NCBI RefSeq assembly: GCF_001420605.1
Contig: NZ_LJIZ01000019.1
Location: 62,001-126,000 of the forward strand
DNA: 64,000 nucleotides
From: Bacillus sp. FJAT-25509
Lineage (GTDB): Bacteria; Bacillota; Bacilli; Bacillales; Bacillaceae_G
Direction: 5' to 3'
The notes under the pieces are model-generated. The model saw nothing but the letters and a program-made list of their open reading frames with translations. It was not told where the DNA came from and made no database searches. Positions 45,375-53,870 of this stretch are shown here, piece by piece (positions within the stretch are counted from its first letter, which is position 1; the number at the start of each line of letters is the position of its first letter). The translations under genes were made by a program, and so were the position numbers.

Positions 45375-45403
45375 AACGAATCTAAAGTAGGTTCGTTTTT
45401 TTT
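45375..45403 (+). terminator. Intrinsic terminator
   Basis: AACGAATC pairs with GGTTCGTT (one mismatch) and is followed by T8. Confidence 0.75.
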
Positions 45404-45493
45404 GCATAGACATTTTTAGTTATACCTATATAATAAACTAATGTGGCAAAAAATTATTATGAAAAAATAGTTTCATACTTGAGGAGTTAAGCA

Positions 45494-46657
45494 ATGCATA
45501 AAGGTATATATATTTTAGCTATTGCAACCTTTGTCGCAGGAACCGTTGAGTTTATTATTACTGGTTTACTGTCAATGATTGCAGGGGATTTACATGTTTC
45601 AGTTGGTGCGGTTGGTCAGCTAGTTTCAATTTTTTCAGTAGTATTTGCATTTGGAGCTCCTATTTTTATAGCGATCACTTCAAAAATAGAACGTAAAAAA
45701 TTACTATTAATCGCATTAACAGTATTTTTCTTTGGAAATATTCTTTCCATCATTAGTCCGAATTTCGCTGTATTATTAATCGCACGTATTATACTTGCAG
45801 CAAGTTGCTCGGTTGTAATTGTCGTTTCAATAACGACTGCAACAAACATCGTTTCGCCTGAAATTAGAGGTAGAGCAATTGGAGTTATTTTTATGGGGAT
45901 CAGTTCATCTCTAGTTTTTGGTGTCCCTTTGGGTACAGTTATCGGTGAAAACTTCGGTTGGAGAATGACATTTGTTTTAGTCGGTATATTAAGCTTATTG
46001 GCTATGTTAGGGATTTATAAATTCTTACCGAAAGTTAAAGGTCAGCCAACAATCCCATTGATCAAGCAAGTAGCAACACTTAAAAATAAACGTATTTTAT
46101 CGATTCAACTAATTTCTTTTTTACAATTAACAGGACATTTTACAATTTATACTTACTTTACACCATATTTAATGAAAACGATGGGATTATCTACTAATAT
46201 GATTAGTATTGTTTTACTAGTATTTGGAATGGCAGGAATTTTAGGTGGATGGTTAGGTGGTTGGTCTACTGATAAATTTGGTGGAAGTAAGACATTAGTG
46301 TTTAATTTAGGGTTATTAGCTATTTCTATTTTAACTTTAACATTCGCTCCTAGTTCAATTATTAGTTTATTTATTATAGTTGTTCTTTGGGGAACTGTAT
46401 CTTGGTCAATTAGTCCAGCAGTTCAAGATAGTCTAGCGAGAGTGGCAAAAGATTCGGCTGATATTCAAGTTGGATTAAACAATTCTTTTTCTCATACGGG
46501 AATTGCATTAGGTTCGAGTTTAGGTGGAATCCTAATTACTCAGTATGCAGTAACAATGAACGCATTAGTAGGAGGAATTATTGTTATTTTTGCTTTATTT
46601 TCTGCGATTTATTCTTTTGCTCTAACAAATAAAGTGAATGAGAGTAAATTAATATAA
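45494..46657 (+). CDS. MFS transporter, drug:proton antiporter-like
   Basis: A 387-residue, 12-helix MFS protein of the AraJ/YdhP/YbcL-like group: the N-terminus ILAIATFVAGTVEFIITGLL, the loop 2-3 motif TSKIERKKLL, and motif C-like FMGISSSLVFGVPLGTVIGENFGWR near residue 140. It likely exports a small molecule with proton exchange. It is monocistronic; nothing nearby tells the substrate. Confidence 0.85.
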   Translation: MHKGIYILAIATFVAGTVEFIITGLLSMIAGDLHVSVGAVGQLVSIFSVVFAFGAPIFIAITSKIERKKLLLIALTVFFFGNILSIISPNFAVLLIARIILAASCSVVIVVSITTATNIVSPEIRGRAIGVIFMGISSSLVFGVPLGTVIGENFGWRMTFVLVGILSLLAMLGIYKFLPKVKGQPTIPLIKQVATLKNKRILSIQLISFLQLTGHFTIYTYFTPYLMKTMGLSTNMISIVLLVFGMAGILGGWLGGWSTDKFGGSKTLVFNLGLLAISILTLTFAPSSIISLFIIVVLWGTVSWSISPAVQDSLARVAKDSADIQVGLNNSFSHTGIALGSSLGGILITQYAVTMNALVGGIIVIFALFSAIYSFALTNKVNESKLI

Positions 46658-46663
46658 AAAATG

Positions 46664-46695
46664 AAACGATGCGATTTTTATTGCATCGTTTTTTC
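46664..46695 (+). terminator. Intrinsic terminator
   Basis: AAACGATGC and GCATCGTTT form a perfect 9-bp stem followed by T-rich sequence. Confidence 0.85.
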
Positions 46696-46774
46696 TAATT
46701 TATTTTTCAGAATTGGACATTCTAAAAATATAGTTTTGCGGCATAAAACTAATCTTAATTAGAAGGTGATTTGT

Positions 46775-46912
46775 ATGGAAAATAAACCAGCACATTTTGA
46801 TGGCAGCGGAATTAATGAAGAAGCATTAGATCAAAATTACCAACAAGAGGATTATCAAGTAACAGAAGAAATGAGAAATAACATAAGCGGAAATCCTTAT
46901 TTTTTTGAGTAA
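46775..46912 (+). CDS. Small acidic protein, 45 residues, unknown function
   Basis: The frame reads MENKPAHFDGSGINEEAL and ends SGNPYFFE. It has a good AAGGTGAT ribosome binding site and its own terminator, which supports a real gene. The product is acidic, Asn/Glu rich and without hydrophobic segments. I cannot name the family. Confidence 0.6.
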   Translation: MENKPAHFDGSGINEEALDQNYQQEDYQVTEEMRNNISGNPYFFE

Positions 46913-46919
46913 GATTTGA

Positions 46920-46947
46920 AAGCGATACAATTGGTATCGCTTTTTTT
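46920..46947 (+). terminator. Intrinsic terminator
   Basis: AAGCGATAC and GTATCGCTT form a perfect stem around a 5-nt loop, followed by T5ATT. Confidence 0.85.
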
Positions 46948-47022
46948 ATTTGCATTTTTTGAATTGACTATGTTATTTAACTCTTTCATCAAATATGATT
47001 ATTAGAAGAAGGAGGGATAAAA

Positions 47023-47349
47023 ATGAGTTCATTTGCAAAAACGCCAAAACCTCCATATTATGCAGTTATTTTTTGTTCTAAAAGAACGGATGGAGATAAT
47101 GGGTATAGTAAGATGTCTGAAAAAATGATTGAATTAGCATCGAGTCAACAAGGATTCCTAGGAGTTGAAAGCGCACGTGATCATGAAATGGGGATAACGG
47201 TTTCTTATTGGGACTCCTTGGATGCTATTAAGACATGGAAAGAGCACGCAGCTCACAAGGTTGCTCAAGAACGTGGAAAAAAAGACTGGTATGAATCCTT
47301 CGCATTAAGAGTGAGTAAAGTTGAAAGGGATAATTTTTTTGAAATGTAG
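47023..47349 (+). CDS. Antibiotic biosynthesis monooxygenase (ABM) domain protein
   Basis: A 108-residue ferredoxin-like alpha/beta protein. The segments YYAVIFCSKRTDGDNGY, SSQQGFLGVESARD and GITVSYWDSLDAIKTWKEHAAH fit the YqjZ-like ABM group, small dimers that act as cofactor-less monooxygenases or stress proteins. GGAGGG precedes the ATG. Specific activity unknown. Confidence 0.87.
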   Translation: MSSFAKTPKPPYYAVIFCSKRTDGDNGYSKMSEKMIELASSQQGFLGVESARDHEMGITVSYWDSLDAIKTWKEHAAHKVAQERGKKDWYESFALRVSKVERDNFFEM

Positions 47350-47439
47350 TCAGTAATTGGTGGTGTAGATGTAAAAAATATTAAATAATTGGAATAAATT
47401 TGAATGAAAATGATAGTTATTATCAATACTATAAATAAG

Positions 47440-47472
47440 AAAGGGCAACCTTCTAAATAGGTTACCCTTAAG
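47440..47472 (-). terminator. Intrinsic terminator of DUF1540 gene
   Basis: On the minus strand AAGGGTAACC pairs with GGTTGCCCTT (one G-T) and TCTTATTT follows. Confidence 0.7.
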
Positions 47473-47477
47473 GACAA

Positions 47478-47633
47478 TTACATTCCAGCTTCAAATGTTT
47501 TACAATCTGTTTCAGCATTGTTTTTAGCTTGTTTCCCTTTATGGCTCACAACATAAATGGAATCTGCACTACATTTGTTTCCAGAAGCCCAAAATTTACA
47601 GTTATCAACTTCGCAAAGTACATCTTTTGCCAT
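47478..47633 (-). CDS. DUF1540 protein, Cys-rich, 51 residues
   Basis: The product begins MAKDVLCEVDNCKFWASGNK and continues CSADSIYVVSHK, giving the DUF1540 pattern VxCxVxNCxFWxxGNxCxAxxIxV, with a fourth conserved Cys in ETDCKTF. DUF1540 proteins are small, probably metal-binding and common in spore formers. AAGGGAGGTG precedes the ATG. Confidence 0.85.
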   Translation of the reverse strand: MAKDVLCEVDNCKFWASGNKCSADSIYVVSHKGKQAKNNAETDCKTFEAGM

Positions 47634-47747
47634 TATAAGACACCTCCCTTAATTTTTATCATTCACATTAATAAAGGGATTGATACATCCATAATTTCTT
47701 TTTTTAATGTTTATTAATTCAAGTGAGAAACTTTAAAAGGCAAAGCT

Positions 47748-47779
47748 AAAACCTTATCGAAATACGGTAAGGTTTTTTT
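47748..47779 (+). terminator. Orphan intrinsic terminator
   Basis: AAACCTTATCG pairs with CGGTAAGGTTT (one G-T) and T7 follows. No plus-strand gene lies between it and the ABM gene 400 bp upstream. The rest of 47634-48075 holds only the operator sites listed separately. Confidence 0.75.
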
Positions 47780-47977
47780 ATATTTTGTGAACTCCTTAAA
47801 CTTGGTTAAACAAATTGGAATTTGAATATAATAATTTTTAAAACCATAAAAAGATTGGTACTCATCTTTTTAAACAATTATTTATTTAAATTTTGTAATT
47901 TCCAAAGTCAAAGTTCAACATGTATTCCTCTTTAACTTATACCTAACTTTCCAAATGAAAAATGGAAAAAGATAAAA

Positions 47978-47990
47978 TTGTATACCAAAA
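47978..47990 (+). promoter_or_regulatory. GTATAC palindrome, site 1 (candidate GntR operator)
   Basis: TTGTATACCAAAA lies upstream of a TATAAT hexamer (48005-48010) and 87 bp before the first permease gene of the cluster. Confidence 0.6.
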
Positions 47991-48039
47991 CTAGGTATTT
48001 ATGGTATAATTTCTTGTAAAATATACTAATTAAACTCTT

Positions 48040-48051
48040 TTGGTATACCAA
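48040..48051 (+). promoter_or_regulatory. GTATAC palindrome, site 2 (candidate GntR operator)
   Basis: TTGGTATACCAA is a perfect palindrome 24 bp before the permease start codon, downstream of the likely transcription start, a position suited to repression. Confidence 0.7.
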
Positions 48052-48075
48052 GTTTAAGGGGAGGATGGTGATACG

Positions 48076-49452
48076 ATGTTGAAGTATGTGTTTGGATTAG
48101 TAATCTTTTTATATTTATTTTCCTCTTTATTTCATTTGGATTTACAATTAGTTATTTCTTCTTTATGTGTCTTAATAGTTCTTTATACGATGTTTACTGT
48201 TAAATTGCTCGTTAGAACAATAGGAAGTATTTTCTTACTAATAGGATGCATTCTTCTTTGGAGAACTAATGCCAGTTTAAAAGAATTTATTCTTTCATTC
48301 GGTCCAATGTTGGATTTACTTACCTTGTTTGCATTAATCCCAATATTAGGTTTTCCAGTTAAACTTGGAGGGTATGCAAAAGGGATTCAAGCGATCATAC
48401 AGAAAAAAGTAAAAACATCCGGTCAATTATACATCATGACATCGGGAATATCTTATTTTTTAAGTATGTTTATGAATTTGGCCACTCTACCAATGACTTA
48501 CTATTCTATTCAACCATCCTTAAGTCTTTTTTCGATAAAAAAAGAAGATCGATTTATGAGTAGAGCCATTACCCATGGCTTTGCGATGCCTCTACTATGG
48601 GCTCCAATTACACCAATCGTAGGGATCGTAATTGGCGTAACTGGGGTAAGATGGATATCTATTTTGCCATATGTATTACCGTTAAGTATATTGGGGGTTG
48701 TGTTAGATTGGGTATTGGCTTCAAGGAATTCACGGAAAAATGTTACGAAAGGACATAGAAATGATTTAGTAAAAGATGAAACTGCTGCTTCACTAGAAGG
48801 TGTGGTTACTCAAGGAAGAGTGTTTCATATTTTCATAGCTATTATTATATTCAATCTCATCATCTCACTTTTAGAACATCTCTTTTCGTATTCTTTTGTT
48901 ATTATCGTATCATTTTTAGTCATTCCGTTTGCTCTTGGTTGGTCTCTTCTCATTAAGCAACAAAAAGCATTTTTACATAGTTTTAAGGAATATTTTCATT
49001 CCTATTCCTTTAAAATGAAAGACCAATTTTTTATCTTTTTGTCAGCTGGCTTTTTTATTTCCGTTGTAAAAGATACGAATATAAATGAAACAGTAAATAT
49101 AGCAGTCACTCATTTTAAAGATATTGTTGGACCAGAAGTGTTTTTAATTCTATTACCATTAATTCCGTTAGCATTTGCGTTTACAGGGTTACATCCTGCA
49201 GTAACTTTGACGTTAATGGCAGAAGCGCTTGATCCACATAGCCTAGGTATTTCACCGTATATTTTAACAGTGTCATTACTTGCCGGAGCTATTTCTGCGT
49301 TTTTAGTAGGGCCATATAATGCGACGATCGGATTAATGTCGAGCATCGTTAAAGAAAGCTCCTTTAAAGTTTCGAATTGGAATATTCCATATACAATTAG
49401 TTATTTACTCATTGTTATGTTTTATTTGTTTGGTTTAGAGTGGCTTATTTAG
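48076..49452 (+). CDS. Polytopic membrane transporter, uncharacterised
   Basis: A 458-residue protein with about 12 hydrophobic segments. The pattern of paired re-entrant-looking regions (GISYFLSMFMNLATLPMTYYS near residue 125, and FTGLHPAVTLTLMAE plus VGPYNATIGLMSS near the end) resembles ion-transporter-superfamily carriers of organic anions. It is preceded by two GTATAC sites and followed by a terminator. Probably imports the substrate or exports a product of the cluster. Confidence 0.7.
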   Translation: MLKYVFGLVIFLYLFSSLFHLDLQLVISSLCVLIVLYTMFTVKLLVRTIGSIFLLIGCILLWRTNASLKEFILSFGPMLDLLTLFALIPILGFPVKLGGYAKGIQAIIQKKVKTSGQLYIMTSGISYFLSMFMNLATLPMTYYSIQPSLSLFSIKKEDRFMSRAITHGFAMPLLWAPITPIVGIVIGVTGVRWISILPYVLPLSILGVVLDWVLASRNSRKNVTKGHRNDLVKDETAASLEGVVTQGRVFHIFIAIIIFNLIISLLEHLFSYSFVIIVSFLVIPFALGWSLLIKQQKAFLHSFKEYFHSYSFKMKDQFFIFLSAGFFISVVKDTNINETVNIAVTHFKDIVGPEVFLILLPLIPLAFAFTGLHPAVTLTLMAEALDPHSLGISPYILTVSLLAGAISAFLVGPYNATIGLMSSIVKESSFKVSNWNIPYTISYLLIVMFYLFGLEWLI

Positions 49453-49461
49453 AGGAATCGA

Positions 49462-49492
49462 AAGGACAACATTATGATAGTTGTCTTTTTTT
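49462..49492 (+). terminator. Intrinsic terminator
   Basis: GACAAC (49465-49470) and GTTGTC (49480-49485) pair and T7 follows. Confidence 0.75.
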
Positions 49493-49497
49493 ATTTG

Positions 49498-49534
49498 TAA
49501 AATTAAGAAATAGCACTGGATCAGTGCTATTTCT
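49498..49534 (-). terminator. Intrinsic terminator of 111-residue protein gene
   Basis: AGAAATAGCACTG and CAGTGCTATTTCT form a perfect 13-bp stem with a 3-nt loop; the minus strand continues TTAATTTT. Confidence 0.8.
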
Positions 49535-49541
49535 ATGTAAT

Positions 49542-49877
49542 CTATACAGTTAGTACGTCCGACTTCACTAATTTGGAATGCTGTGAGTCCTCGCTGTTTC
49601 CTTGAGCTTTTACTATTTCGTATAACTCTTCATGCGCCGCTTCAATCGTTTCAAATGTCTCAAAGAACTTTACGCGAATATCATTCACGTATTCTTTTCC
49701 TTCATACTTTTCGTAAAGTTTAATTTTAATATTGTCATCTAACACTTCGGCAATTGTGTATTTAGCTTTTAGTTCGTTAAAAAAGTAGAAGTGGTATGTT
49801 TCGATTGCCTTTAATCCCTCGTTATCTACAATAGTTTGAAACGTGTCTTTATTCGTCAAAACAATATACTTACCCAT
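49542..49877 (-). CDS. Small soluble protein of unknown function, GntR-regulon member
   Basis: A 111-residue, charged alpha/beta protein (MGKYIVLTNKDTFQTIVDNEG at the start, FETFETIEAAHEELYEIVK near the end). No family recognised. A GTATAC palindrome lies 45 bp upstream of its ATG, so it should be co-regulated with the catabolic cluster. GAGGAG precedes the start. Confidence 0.7.
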   Translation of the reverse strand: MGKYIVLTNKDTFQTIVDNEGLKAIETYHFYFFNELKAKYTIAEVLDDNIKIKLYEKYEGKEYVNDIRVKFFETFETIEAAHEELYEIVKAQGNSEDSQHSKLVKSDVLTV

Positions 49878-49921
49878 CTTTGCACACTCCTCATCTAATT
49901 ATGTAGTATTGAGCACAAGGT

Positions 49922-49937
49922 ATTTTGTATACCAAAT
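49922..49937 (-). promoter_or_regulatory. GTATAC palindrome, site 3 (candidate GntR operator)
   Basis: ATTTTGTATACCAAAT lies between the divergent 111-residue protein and ferredoxin genes, nearer the former. Confidence 0.6.
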
Positions 49938-50158
49938 TTCTATTCATAGTGTAATACAGAAAAAAATATTAATCAATATAATTTTCTGAATTTTTAATAA
50001 AAAAATGAGCGGTTACAATTAAAAGGTTTTTTTGAATAGACATAACAATTAATGTTAAAGATTTCCAAATTAATAATAGTATTTACTTTCTAAAAAATTC
50101 GAATTATAATCAGATTAAATTTTTTAAATTTTAAGAAAATTGTATTGGAGGGATACAT

Positions 50159-50491
50159 ATGCCAAAAGTACGCTTGCATGTAGAAGGAGAAATAATTGAG
50201 CAAGAAGTGCGTGATCACGCGAATTTAGTAGTGTTGGCAGGCATCCGTCAATTCCCAAAACTGAAATATGGGTGCGGGATGGGAAAATGTACAAAATGTG
50301 CATGTAGAGTGCTAGAAGGAGCAGAAAAGCTTGATCCGCCAAACTGGAAAGAGCAGAAAATGCTAGGTGAAAAGGTTGAAGAAGGTATTCGATTATGCTG
50401 TCAGTTAACGATCAAAGATGATATTGTCATTTCACAAGAAAATATAAACGCCCCAATCCCTAAAGTTGCAAAGCCAGTAAATGCACAGTAA
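50159..50491 (+). CDS. 2Fe-2S plant-type ferredoxin
   Basis: A 110-residue ferredoxin. Cluster cysteines are in CGMGKCTKCAC (about residues 40-50), fitting C-x4-C-x2-C, and in RLCCQL near residue 80. It probably feeds electrons to the diiron protein encoded at 53075. TTGGAGGGAT precedes the ATG. It is divergent from the 111-residue protein gene, with a GTATAC palindrome in between. Confidence 0.88.
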   Translation: MPKVRLHVEGEIIEQEVRDHANLVVLAGIRQFPKLKYGCGMGKCTKCACRVLEGAEKLDPPNWKEQKMLGEKVEEGIRLCCQLTIKDDIVISQENINAPIPKVAKPVNAQ

Positions 50492-50507
50492 TTTTTTTGC
50501 CTCATCT

Positions 50508-50519
50508 AGGTATACAAAA
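50508..50519 (+). promoter_or_regulatory. GTATAC palindrome, site 4 (candidate GntR operator)
   Basis: AGGTATACAAAA lies 85 bp before the creatininase-family gene. Confidence 0.55.
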
Positions 50520-50568
50520 TACCTCTTTAATTTAAATGTTGATTTCATAGACGAAAGTAGAAAGTTTT

Positions 50569-50582
50569 TGTAAGCGGATACA
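50569..50582 (+). promoter_or_regulatory. CcpA cre site
   Basis: TGTAAGCGGATACA matches the cre consensus TGNAANCGNWNNCA at every fixed position. It is 21 bp before the creatininase-family start, downstream of the likely promoter, so it should act as a roadblock-type repressor site in the presence of glucose. Confidence 0.7.
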
Positions 50583-50603
50583 ACTATGAAAGGGGGTGAA
50601 AAT

Positions 50604-51374
50604 ATGAAATCATATTTGTTAACTGAGATGACTTGGGAAGAAGTAAAGGATGCATTACATACTGTAAAACTAGCAATCATTCCAATTGGTGCACACGAAC
50701 AGCATGGCCCTCACATGGTTGAAAGTTGTGATGCTGTACTAGCTGAGAAAATGGCTGAGAAATTAGCTGAAAAAATGTATCCTCATGTAATGGTAACGCC
50801 TACTGTCAATATGGGAGTCTCGCACCATCATTTGAACTTTCCAGGAACCATTTCATTGCAACCGACTACGCTTATAGCCATTTTAAAAGATATGATTGTT
50901 TCTCTTAAACATCATGGTATTCAAAAATTTTTATTATTAAACTCTCACGGCGGCAATCAGTCAACTTTAAATGTTGCTTGCACCATTTTGTCAGAAGAGC
51001 TAGGTTCAGAAATCTATTATGCTAAAACGACAGCATCTGCCAAACTTTCAATCTCAGAATCTATTCACTCGCCATTGTTCGGTCACAGCTGTGAACGAGA
51101 AGTGTCAGAAGCACTTTACTTGGCTCCTCACTTAATTAGACCAAATAAAATTACTAAAGGAAGTATCCAAAACGAAGGTAGATGGAAGCAGCTACGACCT
51201 GGTAAAGCTATTCAAGGGTTTTATCGATACGAAGAGATGACGACTAATGGTTGCATTGGGGATGCAACGAAAGCAAGTTATGAAATAGGGGAAAAGATTG
51301 TAGGTGAAGCACTCGAAAACCTTTCAAACGAACTCCAAAAGCTATTACATCTAGAAGAAGAATGTAAGTTGTAA
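50604..51374 (+). CDS. Creatininase-family amidohydrolase
   Basis: A 256-residue enzyme of the creatininase/MftE superfamily. The metal-site motifs are IGAHEQHGPHM near residue 32, the following Asp in ESCDA, NMGVSHHH and LLNSHGGNQ near residue 115, and a Glu near CEREVSEA. Family members hydrolyse cyclic amides, formamides, peptides or cyclic ketones. AAAGGGGGTGA precedes the ATG at 50604. It starts a unit with a permease gene 27 bp on. In this cluster it is the likely C-N or ring-opening hydrolase. Confidence 0.85.
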   Translation: MKSYLLTEMTWEEVKDALHTVKLAIIPIGAHEQHGPHMVESCDAVLAEKMAEKLAEKMYPHVMVTPTVNMGVSHHHLNFPGTISLQPTTLIAILKDMIVSLKHHGIQKFLLLNSHGGNQSTLNVACTILSEELGSEIYYAKTTASAKLSISESIHSPLFGHSCEREVSEALYLAPHLIRPNKITKGSIQNEGRWKQLRPGKAIQGFYRYEEMTTNGCIGDATKASYEIGEKIVGEALENLSNELQKLLHLEEECKL

Positions 51375-51401
51375 GTACCTATAAATGAGAGGGTGGGGTT
51401 T

Positions 51402-52856
51402 ATGGATTTAACTGTTGCTCACTGGCTTTATGGTATCATGACACTTGTTGTAATTGTGACTATGCTATTTCGAAAAGGGGTTGTATTGCCTACCATCATT
51501 GGAACCTTTCTTGTTTCTGTTGCTTATAAAGGATCAGTGGTTGGTGGATTTCAAGCGTTGTTCAATGCAAATCTTGTAGCAGCAAAGGAGTTATTTACGA
51601 TTTTTTTAATCATCACTTTTATGGTGGCTTTATTACATTCCTTAAAAGATACTGGTGCAGATGAAAGAATGATAGCTCCGATGCAAAAGGTAATGAAAAA
51701 CGGACATATTGCTTTTGCTGTTCTATTAGTCGTCACATACGTCATTTCTTTATTCTTCTGGCCGACTCCTGCCGTTCCGCTTATTTGTACGTTATTAGTA
51801 CCTGCGGCTATTCGTGCTGGTTTGTCGCCAATTGCTTGTGCCATGGTTGTTTCGATTGCAGGACAAGGTATGGCATTATCTTCGGACTATATTATGCAGA
51901 TTGCTCCTATGCTTACTGCAAAATCTGCAGGTATTCCAACATCAGCTGTATCAGGTAAGGTCATGATTCTCTCTTTAATTACAGGGGGAGTGGCAATCGC
52001 GATTACGTACTTTACTGAACGCAAATCGATCGGTAAATCAGAAAGTGAAGCTTCATTGCGACATTTACAATCACTTGCAAACAAAAACTCTTCCGCAAAT
52101 GAAATAGCTGCTACAACAGAAGCTACTGTGGATGAAAGAGAACGTGAAAAATGGGGGAAAATCTTTGCTGTATTAGTCCCACTATCTCTACTAGCAGTTA
52201 TCATATTTATGTTTTCAACGAAAATCGGTAATGGTAAAATGAGTGGTTTTGAAGGAGGAGACGGTGCAGCATTTATCGGTGGTGTTGCGACTATGTTGTT
52301 AGTCGTAACATGTGTAGCGTTTCGTCGTTTACAAGCTCTTGATAAAATTAGTGAGCATATTACAGAAGGATTCGTATTTGCATTTCGTGCAATGGGACCA
52401 GTTATTCCGATTGCAGCATTCTTCTTCTTAGGCAGTTCGGATTTTAGTGGTACCATTTTTTCCTTAGGAGAAAATGTAGCAAAGCCAGCGTTCTTAGTTG
52501 ATTTAGTTCAGGCTGGTCAATCAATCATTCCACATAATTCGGTTTTAACGGCATTTGGTCTATTAATTACTGGAGCGATTACTGGGTTAGAAGGTTCAGG
52601 CTTTTCTGGATTACCGCTAGTTGGAGCTTTATCAGGAGCATTAGCCCCTGGAGTTGGTATGGAACCTGGAACGCTAGGAGCAATCGGTCAAATGGGATCT
52701 GTGTGGACAGGTGGTGGAACGTTAATTGCGTGGTCATCATTGGTAGCGGTTGCTAGTTTTTGTGGTGTGAATGTTTTAGAGTTAGCTAGGAAAAACTTAC
52801 TTCCTGTTGCTACAGGCTTAATAGTCTCTACCATTGTCGCTCTCGTTATATGGTAG
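51402..52856 (+). CDS. Membrane permease, uncharacterised, ion-transporter superfamily type
   Basis: A 484-residue protein with about 11 hydrophobic segments, a long hydrophilic loop near residues 210-260, and glycine-rich hairpins (ITGAITGLEGSGFSGLPLVG, SVWTGGGTLIAWSS) typical of ion-transporter-superfamily carriers. I chose the ATG at 51402, since GAGAGGGTGGGG precedes it. It is 27 bp after the creatininase-family gene and is the likely substrate importer of the cluster. Confidence 0.72.
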   Translation: MDLTVAHWLYGIMTLVVIVTMLFRKGVVLPTIIGTFLVSVAYKGSVVGGFQALFNANLVAAKELFTIFLIITFMVALLHSLKDTGADERMIAPMQKVMKNGHIAFAVLLVVTYVISLFFWPTPAVPLICTLLVPAAIRAGLSPIACAMVVSIAGQGMALSSDYIMQIAPMLTAKSAGIPTSAVSGKVMILSLITGGVAIAITYFTERKSIGKSESEASLRHLQSLANKNSSANEIAATTEATVDEREREKWGKIFAVLVPLSLLAVIIFMFSTKIGNGKMSGFEGGDGAAFIGGVATMLLVVTCVAFRRLQALDKISEHITEGFVFAFRAMGPVIPIAAFFFLGSSDFSGTIFSLGENVAKPAFLVDLVQAGQSIIPHNSVLTAFGLLITGAITGLEGSGFSGLPLVGALSGALAPGVGMEPGTLGAIGQMGSVWTGGGTLIAWSSLVAVASFCGVNVLELARKNLLPVATGLIVSTIVALVIW

Positions 52857-52940
52857 AGCAATTTCTTGAATTTAGAAAAATTAGAAAATTTAATTAAAAT
52901 GTATTTACAAACAAAAAACAATGGGTTACTATAAGGTTAG

Positions 52941-52952
52941 TTGGTATACCAA
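52941..52952 (+). promoter_or_regulatory. GTATAC palindrome, site 5 (candidate GntR operator)
   Basis: TTGGTATACCAA is a perfect palindrome, identical to site 2, 123 bp before the diiron protein start. Confidence 0.7.
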
Positions 52953-53008
52953 ATACAAAATACGAATAATCACTCGATTTAAGTAGTTTTTATCAGTGTT
53001 TTCAGTGA

Positions 53009-53020
53009 TTTGGTATACTT
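53009..53020 (+). promoter_or_regulatory. GTATAC palindrome, site 6 (candidate GntR operator)
   Basis: TTTGGTATACTT keeps the core and the left arm. It is 69 bp downstream of site 5, a whole-number-like spacing for two dimers, and 55 bp before the diiron protein start. Confidence 0.55.
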
Positions 53021-53074
53021 CGATTGTTTAACAAAACTATTAAACTACATAAACATATTGGAGGAGGAGTTTGG

Positions 53075-53803
53075 ATGACTAGATTATTATCTAAAGATGA
53101 GTTTCGTAAGGAATTAGAAGAAGCGATTAAAGGGAACCACAGCCAAAAAGCACCTTTTACTGTAGCATGGGCTGAAGGAAAATTAGAGCGTAGTCACTTC
53201 GCTCGCTGGGCTGAAAATCACTACCATTATGTTGGACCTTTTGCAGATTACTTAGCTTATATCTACCATAACACTCCAAACTTACCAAAATATGAAGATG
53301 CAAAAGATTTCACATTACAAAACATGTATGAAGAAGAAATCGCTGGCGATCGTCATACAGACTTATTAATTCGATTTGCAGAAGCTTGTGGAACAACTCG
53401 TGAGCGTGTATTGGATCCTAATAACATGGCTCCAACAACGTTAGGTTTACAAAGCTGGTGTTTTGCGGTAGCAGCACGTGAAAACTTCGTAGTAGCAACT
53501 GCAGCGTTAGTTGTAGGACTTGAATCTCAAGTACCAGACATTTATCGTAAGCAAACTCCAGCATTACGTGAGAAGTACAACTTTACAGATGAGGAGATTG
53601 AATTCTTCGACTTACACATCGTATCAGATGAAATTCACGGAGAGCGTGGATACAAAATTGTACTTGACCATGCTGATACTCCTGAGCTACAACAACGTTG
53701 CTTAGAAGTAGTTCGTACTGGTGCAAAAATGCGTCGCATGTATATGGATGGATTATGGAGAGAATATCTTGAAAAAGATTTAGGTGCTTTAGTACAAGCA
53801 TAA
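53075..53803 (+). CDS. Haem-oxygenase-like diiron protein (TenA/PqqC/CADD fold), probable oxygenase
   Basis: A 242-residue helical protein. Glu87-x6-His94, Glu150, and His181-x3-Asp185-x2-His188 reproduce the ligand set and spacing of haem-oxygenase-like diiron oxidases such as CADD, whereas TenA and PqqC proper lack it. Such proteins oxidise or cleave amine substrates with O2. Two ferredoxins of the cluster could supply electrons. I chose the ATG at 53075 because GGAGGAGGAG precedes it. The substrate is unknown; a fold match to TenA should not be read as thiaminase. Confidence 0.75.
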   Translation: MTRLLSKDEFRKELEEAIKGNHSQKAPFTVAWAEGKLERSHFARWAENHYHYVGPFADYLAYIYHNTPNLPKYEDAKDFTLQNMYEEEIAGDRHTDLLIRFAEACGTTRERVLDPNNMAPTTLGLQSWCFAVAARENFVVATAALVVGLESQVPDIYRKQTPALREKYNFTDEEIEFFDLHIVSDEIHGERGYKIVLDHADTPELQQRCLEVVRTGAKMRRMYMDGLWREYLEKDLGALVQA

Positions 53804-53818
53804 TAATTAGAAAATAAA

Positions 53819-53847
53819 ATGGCAGTTTCCGTCTAGGGAACTGCCAT
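53819..53847 (+). other. Intergenic stem-loop without T run
   Basis: ATGGCAGTTTCC pairs with GGGAACTGCCAT (one G-T) around a 5-nt loop, between the diiron protein and aldehyde dehydrogenase genes. Without a T tract it is more likely a processing, stability or partial-termination element. Confidence 0.6.
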
Positions 53848-53870
53848 CTTGTTCAGAAAGGATGATAAAG

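Noticed and set aside
47411-47425. Fur-like site TGATAGTTATTATCA
   Set aside because: Only one mismatch to the consensus, but it lies in a convergent intergenic region with no gene start downstream on either strand.
53583-53801. Long minus-strand frame inside the diiron protein gene
   Set aside because: Shadow of a well-supported plus-strand gene, with no ribosome binding site.
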